Assembly (NCBI GenBank): GCA_033717875.1
Contig: JADDKJ010000059.1
Coordinates: 1-14,695, forward strand
Direction: 5' to 3'
From: SBBG01 sp033717875
Lineage (GTDB): Bacteria; Pseudomonadota; Gammaproteobacteria; Ga0077554; Ga007554
Length of the DNA: 14,695 nucleotides
Shown: one piece after another, positions 10,480 through 14,695 of the stretch
Position numbering within the stretch: the first letter of the stretch is position 1
How the letters are laid out: every line of letters begins with the position of its first letter
Program-made: the position numbers and the translations under genes
The notes under the pieces: generated by a model
Database searches by the model: none
The model's input: only the letters and a program-made list of their open reading frames with translations
Told to the model about the DNA's origin: nothing

Positions 10480-11598
10480 TCAGGCGCACTTCATCAACTC
10501 GATAAAACGATCGAACAAGCTCGCCGCATCGCGCGGGCCGGGGCTGGCCTCGGGGTGGCCCTGGAAACTGAAGGCCGGCCGGTCGGTGCGGCTGATGCCC
10601 TGTAGAGAACCATCGAACAGCGAGCGATGCGTGGCGCACAGCGTGGCGGGCAGGCTGGATTCGTCCACCGCGAAACCGTGGTTCTGGCTGGTGATCACCA
10701 CTTGCCCGCTACCCAGATCTTGCACCGGATGATTGGCGCCGTGATGGCCGAACTTCATTTTCACGGTGTTCGCACCACCTGCCAGCGCAAGCAACTGATG
10801 CCCCAGACAGATGCCGAACACCGGCACGCCTTCCTCGACGATGACGCGGATCGCGGCGATGGCGTAGTCGCACGGTTCGGGATCGCCCGGGCCATTGGAG
10901 AGAAAGACCCCGTCGGGCTTCATCGCCAGCACTTCGAACGCCGGCGTTTGCGCCGGCACCACCGTGACGCGGCAGCCGCGATCCACCAGCATGCGCAGGA
11001 TGTTGCGCTTCACCCCATAGTCATAGGCCACGACATGATAGCGCGGCTCAGGAGTGGGAGCGGCGCTGCCCAGCTTCCAGCTCGGCTGATCCCAATGGTA
11101 AGGGGCCTCGGTGCTGACCACCTTGGCCAGATCCATACCCTTCAAACCCGGAAAAGCGCGCGCCGCGGCGAGCGCTTGCGCTTCGTCGACCCGGCCGGCC
11201 ATGATGCAGCCGTTCTGCGCGCCCTTTTCACGCAGCAGGCGCGTCAAGCGGCGGGTGTCGATGCCGGCGATGCCCACCACCTGCTGGCGGCGCAGATAGG
11301 CGTCGAGGGTCTCCCGCATGCGCCAGTTGCTGGCCAGCAGCGGCAAATCGCGTATCACCAGGCCGCTGGCCATCACCTTGGACGATTCCTCATCCTCGTC
11401 GTTGGCCCCGGTATTGCCGATGTGCGGATACGTCAGCGTGATGATCTGCTTGCAATAGGAAGGATCGGTGAGAATTTCCTGATAGCCGGTGATGGCGGTA
11501 TTGAATACCACCTCTCCCGTCGCTTGTCCCTCGATGCCGATGGATTCACCATAAAAAAGGCTGCCATCTTCCAGGGCTAGCAGGGCTGGCTGACGCAA
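10480..11598 (-). CDS. carA: Carbamoyl-phosphate synthase small subunit (glutaminase)
   Basis: CarA hydrolyses glutamine and channels ammonia to CarB. Numbered from the GTG at 11610, the N-terminal domain has L-E-D-G-S-L-F-Y-G-E (13-22) and T-G-Y-Q-E-I-L-T-D-P (41-50). The class I amidotransferase domain has L-S-N-G-P-G-D-P (237-244), the nucleophile Cys268 in F-G-I-C-L-G-H-Q, and His352 and Glu354 in G-H-P-E-A-S-P-G. No ATG is available near the family start. A GTG (11610) and a TTG (11598) are in frame. The TTG is chosen because GGAGG lies five bases upstream of it, whereas that motif would be inside the coding sequence if the GTG were used. E. coli carA is also reported to start with an unusual TTG. 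The gene has its own promoter and leader hairpin and is followed by carB. Confidence 0.97.
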   Translation of the reverse strand: MRQPALLALEDGSLFYGESIGIEGQATGEVVFNTAITGYQEILTDPSYCKQIITLTYPHIGNTGANDEDEESSKVMASGLVIRDLPLLASNWRMRETLDAYLRRQQVVGIAGIDTRRLTRLLREKGAQNGCIMAGRVDEAQALAAARAFPGLKGMDLAKVVSTEAPYHWDQPSWKLGSAAPTPEPRYHVVAYDYGVKRNILRMLVDRGCRVTVVPAQTPAFEVLAMKPDGVFLSNGPGDPEPCDYAIAAIRVIVEEGVPVFGICLGHQLLALAGGANTVKMKFGHHGANHPVQDLGSGQVVITSQNHGFAVDESSLPATLCATHRSLFDGSLQGISRTDRPAFSFQGHPEASPGPRDAASLFDRFIELMKCA

Positions 11599-11624
11599 GA
11601 CGACCTCCACTTCAGATGTGCGAA

Positions 11625-11651
11625 GCGGGAGGGACCCAGGACCCCTCCCGC
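11625..11651 (-). promoter_or_regulatory. Leader hairpin of carA mRNA
   Basis: GCGGGAGGG (11625-11633) and CCCTCCCGC (11643-11651) form a perfect 9-bp, very GC-rich stem with a 9-base loop. In the carA leader it ends about 15 bases before the GGAGG ribosome-binding site. No T-run follows, so it is not an intrinsic terminator. A role in translation control or mRNA stability is inferred from position only. Confidence 0.5.
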
Positions 11652-11691
11652 CAGTGCGGATTAACCGGTGATATAACGATTGATGGAACGA

Positions 11692-11721
11692 ATTTTACTT
11701 TAAGAGGCCCCTTGCTGTCTA
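11692..11721 (-). promoter_or_regulatory. Sigma-70 type promoter of carAB
   Basis: On the minus strand TAGACA (-35, 11716-11721) and TAAAAT (-10, 11692-11697) are separated by 18 bp; each matches consensus at five of six positions. Predicted transcription starts near 11685, giving a leader of about 85 bases that contains the hairpin at 11625-11651. Confidence 0.6.
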
Positions 11722-11763
11722 TGATATTTACCTGGGCAGTCGCGGGTACATCTTGGACTCGCG

Positions 11764-11814
11764 CCCTGATCAACAAAGGGATGCTGCACCGCCAGCATCG
11801 ACCAGGGTCATCCC
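11764..11814. other. Competing hairpins upstream of the carA promoter
   Basis: GATGCTG (11780-11786) can pair with CAGCATC (11793-11799). GGGATG (11778-11783) can pair instead with CATCCC (11809-11814), and CCCTG (11764-11768) with CAGGG (11803-11807). The first two pairings exclude one another. The segment belongs to the long non-coding stretch 11722-12236, in which I find no convincing protein gene on either strand. Confidence 0.35.
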
Positions 11815-11942
11815 TCAAACATCATGGTTTAAGGTGGCATAAGGGAGCTTTCTTTCTCGCGCTGGAGGCTAAAATGCCAGCACTATACCTGCAACAGAAC
11901 CGCCTCATTGGTTTTGTCGAGGCCGTCGAAGTAACACGGTAA

Positions 11943-12177
11943 CACCAAGAAAAGGAGGTGACTTGGTGCAACGGAGGGGACTGGCACAGCGGCTGAACTT
12001 CGTCAAACCCGGGCAATGCCCAGCGCGCAGGCCGGGGGCATCATTAGACAGCGCATTGAGGCTTAATGAAGCAGCGCGGGCTGGGAACCCGCAACGCTGG
12101 AGCGGAGCCATACCGGGTTGGCCATTGCTCCAGAGTGCTTGGCTCAACCCGGAAAGAACCGGGCGAATTTTCGGCTC
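11943..12177. ncRNA. Candidate structured RNA element, strand and family unknown
   Basis: This stretch is unusually rich in nested inverted repeats. CACCAAG (11943-11949) pairs with CTTGGTG (11962-11968), leaving a 12-base loop that contains AAGGAGGTGA, a full complement of the 16S rRNA 3' end. A GCGGG/CCCGC hairpin sits inside a CAGCG/CGCTG stem (12072-12099). CCGGGTTGGCCA (12113-12124) pairs with TGGC plus CAACCCGG (12140-12152), with one bulge. In the loop of that hairpin GCTCCAG (12127-12133) is complementary to CTGGAGC (12097-12103), giving a potential H-type pseudoknot. CCCGG/CCGGG follows (12148-12163). Such architecture is known from ribozymes, riboswitches and guide RNAs of IscB/TnpB-type elements, but no such protein gene is adjacent. 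I cannot assign a family. Confidence 0.4.
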
Positions 12178-12229
12178 GTAGGGCGCAATAACCGAGAGGG
12201 TTAGTTCGAACTGAACCCATTGCGGCGCC
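12178..12229 (+). repeat. REP-like unit at the end of the structured region
   Basis: GTAG (12178-12181) is followed by GGCGCAAT (12182-12189), whose complement ATTGCG then GCC lies at 12219-12229. Inside are AACC/GGTT and the perfect 10-base palindrome AGTTCGAACT flanked by GGGTT and AACCC. The layout matches the other GTAG-led repeats. It sits 8 bp beyond the stop of the gene at 12237-13178 and may serve as its 3' hairpin. Confidence 0.6.
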
Positions 12230-12236
12230 ATTTGTC

Positions 12237-13178
12237 TTATTGAATAATCGACAACACTGGCACTAACCATCCATAATATTTTCCGGCAATTCTGGAATAT
12301 TCTGCCTGCGGAATGAAGTCTGCTTTTCCATCTCCGTTGCTGTCAAGCATTGCTGTACTTTCGTAATACTCCGGATTCCCGCAGTAGTCCCCAACTTTTG
12401 GGTTATTAGCTACGACCTTGTATGAAGCCGTGGTTCCTATAGTTCGATAGTCAGAATTTAGATCATCAAATAGAACTCGGTCATCACCCACCCCGCCAGA
12501 TGGAATATTTTTATAAAAATTATAAATATCTCTGACCGCTTTCCAAGCATCCAGATTGGTTGGGTTAAATGAAAATGTATTCGTTGTGTACGTGCTCATG
12601 CCTTCAATTTTAGTTAATAATTTTGACTGGCCATTGGTTATTCTATAAATAGAATAAGCAGGAACACTCAAGATGTAATACTCCGTATATTCTATGCTAG
12701 TTATACCATTATTTGTGACGAGAACCGCTTCCCGACACTTATCCTTCCGGAGTTTTTGATCCCATGATAACTGAGTGACCCCATATTCAATCGAATGCTT
12801 GAGTTTAAGATTAAGCGAGCCCGCCGGAGCGCTTTGATGCGGCCCCATTGATTGCTCAATAAGACCTATAACAGCCTTACTCTTTTCTTCGTCTGATCGA
12901 TTCGGATCATCAAGTATTTTTTTGAGCTGGGCCGAAAGGGTATTAACAAGTACTAGAAGCTTTTTTTCATCATTTAGAGCTTTCTTTAATTCAATGGTGG
13001 CCAAATCCTTCGCCAGTTTCAATGCATATCTAAAGTGACCATCTAGAATAGCTCTTCTAATATCATTATAGGTCACGCTAAAAGGATAAGGCTCCGGCGG
13101 CATAACGTAATCGGCTTTAGATGAAATTGGAATAAAAAAAAGTGTAACTACAAGAATAAAATAGGCTTTATTTTTCAT
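12237..13178 (-). CDS. Exported protein of unknown function with an EF-hand-like calcium loop
   Basis: I do not recognise this 313-residue protein. The chosen ATG (13178) gives a textbook Sec signal: M-K-N-K, a hydrophobic stretch to about residue 19, and a likely cut after S-S-K-A (residue 22). GGGA lies six bases upstream. Residues about 38-110 are predicted helical and charged, with possible coiled-coil character. The middle is rich in Tyr, Ser and Thr and looks beta-rich. Near the C-terminus D-S-N-G-D-G-K-A-D (279-287) fits the D-x-N-x-D-G-x-x-D calcium-binding loop of EF-hand-like proteins. The gene is visibly richer in A+T than the carAB-glmM block, which suggests acquisition. It is the last of four same-strand exported-protein genes. 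An ATG at 13262 would add a non-family-like extension and lacks a ribosome-binding site. Confidence 0.75.
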   Translation of the reverse strand: MKNKAYFILVVTLFFIPISSKADYVMPPEPYPFSVTYNDIRRAILDGHFRYALKLAKDLATIELKKALNDEKKLLVLVNTLSAQLKKILDDPNRSDEEKSKAVIGLIEQSMGPHQSAPAGSLNLKLKHSIEYGVTQLSWDQKLRKDKCREAVLVTNNGITSIEYTEYYILSVPAYSIYRITNGQSKLLTKIEGMSTYTTNTFSFNPTNLDAWKAVRDIYNFYKNIPSGGVGDDRVLFDDLNSDYRTIGTTASYKVVANNPKVGDYCGNPEYYESTAMLDSNGDGKADFIPQAEYSRIAGKYYGWLVPVLSIIQ

Positions 13179-13280
13179 ATATCGTCCCATCCAATTGAAA
13201 AGGTAAAGCGGACAGGCGATGCGAGCAATCAGCGCGATAAAGCACGCAGTGCGGCAGCACATGCCATACTCGTAGGCACT

Positions 13281-13631
13281 CTAATCCACCAGCGACGGCC
13301 CCCAATACCACCCCGACAACCAGGCCCAGGCAGGGTGCGAAGCACCATTGCACCCGCCGGAATCACTGAACCAAAGCCTGACTTTCTTGCCCGTGGTCTG
13401 GGCGGCAAGCAATGTAGCGTAAATCGTACGGCACGCTTCAGGAGCAACGCCGTTTTGATTGCTACTGACACTACAAAAATAGACCCAAGACAATCCCGCA
13501 ACGCCACCTGCTGATACTATGCCATCTCGATTGACATGCACCTCGGAAACGCCGCCCAGACAGTCATACGCGAGAGCCGGATTGCTCACAACGCTAAGGC
13601 TCATAATTAGTGCACATATTTTGGATTTCAT
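13281..13631 (-). CDS. Small exported Cys-containing protein, LAAxxTGK family member 1
   Basis: 116 residues with a signal peptide: M-K-S-K, hydrophobic core, likely cut after N-P-A-L-A (residue 21). The mature part has Cys24, Cys53, Cys67 and Cys94, so two disulfides are possible. A helix-like segment R-T-I-Y-A-T-L-L-A-A-Q-T-T-G-K-K-V-R-L-W-F (69-89) precedes C-N-G (94-96) and a Trp-rich tail, W-A-W-L-S-G-W-Y-W-G. The same arrangement recurs in the next two upstream genes. Its outline (signal peptide, strands, helix, then T-G-K/Q-x-V-x-x strand and Cys) is reminiscent of B-subunit proteins of AB5 toxins, but this is a weak analogy and no toxin A subunit is seen. The ATG is preceded by GGGGAAG. 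Function unknown. Confidence 0.75.
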   Translation of the reverse strand: MKSKICALIMSLSVVSNPALAYDCLGGVSEVHVNRDGIVSAGGVAGLSWVYFCSVSSNQNGVAPEACRTIYATLLAAQTTGKKVRLWFSDSGGCNGASHPAWAWLSGWYWGPSLVD

Positions 13632-13728
13632 GGCTTCCCCGACAAATAGTTCACTTTAAATTTAAGAGATAGGCGAAGGCTGGAGAAAAGCGGATCTCAA
13701 CATCAACGCCTGTAAGTTTTCAAAAACC

Positions 13729-14043
13729 TCAATAAGTACGCACAATAAATGCGTGCCCACTGAAGTCAGTAACATTGCAATTGTAAATATCAGACTCATA
13801 CGCCACCATCACCGGCCTACCCGTCATTTGTGCAGCCAGCATCGCGCCCAGGCGTTCCTTGGTACCTGTTTGTGTTATGTCTCCCAGGGTCCTCCATGGC
13901 GCCCCTTCCTGGCTATAAAGCACCCATTTTCCTTCAATTTGCACATGCAGGACTCTCGCCACAGGGCAATCCGTGCGCGCTACGGCTTCACCTGAAATAG
14001 TGGCAAGAAAAAACACTAAAACAACAAAAACATTTTTGAACAT
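13729..14043 (-). CDS. Small exported protein, LAAxxTGR family member 2
   Basis: 104 residues with a signal peptide (M-F-K-N-V-F-V-V-L-V-F-F-L-A, likely cut after E-A-V-A, residue 22). The mature protein has Cys26 and Cys89. It has V-L-H-V-Q-I-E-G-K-W-V (31-41), comparable to V-H-V-N-R-D-G-I-V in the gene at 13281, then L-G-A-M-L-A-A-Q-M-T-G-R-P-V-M-V-A-Y (65-82) and a C-terminal F-I-V-R-T-Y. The ATG at 14043 is chosen because AGAGGA lies about eight bases upstream and the signal peptide starts there. The longer frame to 14148 adds sequence with no such support. It lies 97 bp upstream of the gene at 13281 on the same strand. No known enzymatic motif; function unknown. Confidence 0.75.
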   Translation of the reverse strand: MFKNVFVVLVFFLATISGEAVARTDCPVARVLHVQIEGKWVLYSQEGAPWRTLGDITQTGTKERLGAMLAAQMTGRPVMVAYESDIYNCNVTDFSGHAFIVRTY

Positions 14044-14116
14044 GAACTCATCCTCTATGTTGCAAAAAAAATCCTTCGCGCTTGTGGAAAACATTGCGAA
14101 GAGGAAGCATAAGTCC

Positions 14117-14173
14117 GCAGGGTGGGCAAGTAATGCCCACGCCGTCAATCACTCACCGAATGCCCCACCCTGC
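14117..14173. repeat. Degenerate REP doublet (REPIN-like)
   Basis: GCAG (14117-14120, a variant of GTAG) is followed by a 7-bp stem GTGGGCA (14122-14128) / TGCCCAC (14134-14140). The far end, CCACCCTGC (14165-14173), is the inverse of GCAGGGTGG at the left end. The ends therefore form an inverted pair, though the right unit has lost its own hairpin. It lies between the genes at 13729 and 14177. Confidence 0.6.
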
Positions 14174-14176
14174 AAG

Positions 14177-14492
14177 TTATTGCAAAACACGTATATGACG
14201 AATACCGCCAACCGGCGCCCAACTTGGAAAAGTTGCGCAGGTGGCCGTTGGTGCATCGAGATAGATCGATATTCCTTTCCCTGTCATCCGCGCTGCCAAT
14301 ACAAGCGCCACGTTGTTCTTTCCCACCGTGCCGTCGGATACCACCATCCATATCGCACTCGACTGCCCGGGCAGTTGCGCGATCAAATAAAAATGGTCGG
14401 ACTTGGTTCCATGGCTTATTACGTCGAAACCCGGCGGAATATCACACCAACCCTCCGCAGACGCATTAGTGGCGAAGAGTAGAAAGAAAAGA
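14177..14492 (-). pseudogene. LAAxxTGK family member 3, start removed by IS insertion
   Basis: The open frame encodes a hydrophobic run L-F-F-L-L-F-A-T-N-A-S-A, a typical signal-peptide core and cleavage site, then a mature part that begins E-G-W-C-D-I-P-P-G. It ends with N-V-A-L-V-L-A-A-R-M-T-G-K-G-I-S-I-Y, a Cys, and I-R-V-L-Q. The L-A-A-x-M-T-G-K segment and the following Cys line up with the two neighbouring genes. Upstream, the frame runs straight into the ISL3-type terminal repeat at 14493 and meets a stop at 14516-14518. There is no ATG or GTG before the signal core, so the start and basic n-region must lie beyond the insertion sequence. A TTG at 14386 could start only a fragment without signal peptide. 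The gene is probably inactive. Confidence 0.75.
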
Positions 14493-14695
14493 GGCTCTTT
14501 TGAAATTCGAGTGGGTTAGCGCGCCACATGGGGATTAAGCTTCGAGAAGTCGAGCTTTCCGGCGATCAGGAAGATCACGGTACGGATCGTGCTGAATTTG
14601 CCGTAGCCGCGCGCCTTGCGCTTGGCGGATTGAAACAGCCCATTGAGTGCCTCCAGGAAGCCGTTGGTCTGGCGGGTCTGGGCCCAGGCAACAAT
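14493..14695 (-). mobile_element. ISL3-family insertion sequence, right end (partial)
   Basis: The element starts at 14493 with GGCTCTTTTGAAATTCGA, which resembles the GGCTCTT/GGGTCTT ends of ISL3-family elements. It continues past the right edge with the transposase gene, whose stop is 23 bp inside the end. ISL3 elements duplicate 8 bp of target; the flanking candidate is AGAAAAGA (14485-14492). The other end is outside the window, so the duplication cannot be confirmed. Confidence 0.75.
14516..14695 (-). CDS. ISL3-family transposase, C-terminal 59 residues (partial)
   Basis: The visible residues run from I-V-A-W-A-Q-T-R-Q-T-N-G-F-L-E-A-L-N-G to A-G-K-L-D-F-S-K-L-N-P-H-V-A-R and a TAA stop. 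They include Q-S-A-K-R-K-A-R-G-Y-G. This matches the C-terminal part of ISL3 (DDE) transposases, where the Glu of the T-N-G-F-L-E-x-L-N segment is the probable third catalytic acid. The 5' portion lies beyond the right edge, so whether the gene is intact is unknown. Confidence 0.85.
   Translation of the reverse strand: MVAWAQTRQTNGFLEALNGLFQSAKRKARGYGKFSTIRTVIFLIAGKLDFSKLNPHVAR

Noticed and set aside
11616..11942. Plus-strand ORF of 108 codons opposite the carA leader
   Set aside because: It begins in the carA leader hairpin and reads across the carA promoter; no ribosome-binding site and no recognisable protein features.
11963..12181. Plus-strand ORF of 72 codons with a perfect Shine-Dalgarno and TTG/GTG start
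   Set aside because: Its sequence is dominated by inverted repeats that form stems, its composition is Arg/Pro/Gly-rich as in translated structured RNA, and its stop falls inside a REP. I favour an RNA element, though a small coding role is not excluded.
11905..12270. Minus-strand ORF of 121 codons over the same stretch
   Set aside because: It overlaps the 3' end of the gene at 12237-13178, runs through a REP hairpin, has no ribosome-binding site and shows no protein-family features.
13179..13262. Longer start (ATG 13262) for the exported protein gene at 12237
   Set aside because: The added 28 residues are Cys-rich, lack a ribosome-binding site and precede a complete signal peptide that starts at 13178.
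12178..14180. Integron cassette array (small exported genes, same strand, palindromes between them)
   Set aside because: No GTTRRRY/RYYYAAC core sites flank the genes; the palindromes are GTAG-led REP-like sites instead, and no integrase is present.

Overview
The window looks like chromosome of a GC-rich beta- or gammaproteobacterium. Its core is the conserved block carA-carB-greA-(DUF4149) ... rlmE-ftsH-folP-glmM, all on the minus strand, with yhbY on the plus strand. FtsH, CarA, CarB and RlmE keep their family lengths and catalytic residues. The sequence does not allow a genus to be named.

Layout in coordinate order. Positions 1-96 hold the first 32 codons of a minus-strand type I secretion ATPase (HlyB/CyaB type), with a good promoter about 140 bp upstream. 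glmM (388-1755), folP (1991-2863), ftsH (2900-4816), rlmE (4930-5550) and a small two-helix membrane protein (5537-5812) follow, all on the minus strand. yhbY (5832-6125) diverges from that small gene and converges on the DUF4149 membrane-protein gene (6235-6717). The DUF4149 gene lies directly behind greA (6723-7199), and greA overlaps the end of carB (7196-10417) by an ATGA. carA (10480-11598, TTG start proposed) has its own promoter and a strong leader hairpin. Together these genes cover pyrimidine/arginine precursor synthesis, transcript-cleavage rescue, ribosome maturation, membrane proteolysis, folate synthesis and cell-wall amino-sugar synthesis.

From about 11720 to the right edge the window changes character. 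It begins with a non-coding stretch (11722-12236) dense in inverted repeats. This contains a hairpin that displays a full Shine-Dalgarno sequence in its loop and a potential H-type pseudoknot. Next come four minus-strand genes of lower GC encoding exported proteins of no recognised function. Three of these (13281-13631, 13729-14043, 14177-14492) share a small motif around L-A-A-x-x-T-G-K/R and look like paralogues. The last one has lost its start codon to an ISL3-family insertion sequence whose terminal repeat begins at 14493 and whose transposase C-terminus fills 14516-14695. This end reads as an accessory region.

Scattered through the intergenic spaces are six REP-like sites. Each is a GTAG (or a near variant) followed by an imperfect palindrome. 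Four are arranged as inverted pairs (REPIN-like), and two of those pairs (1843-1956 and 6132-6228) also share their internal sequence. No matching RAYT transposase gene is present in the window.
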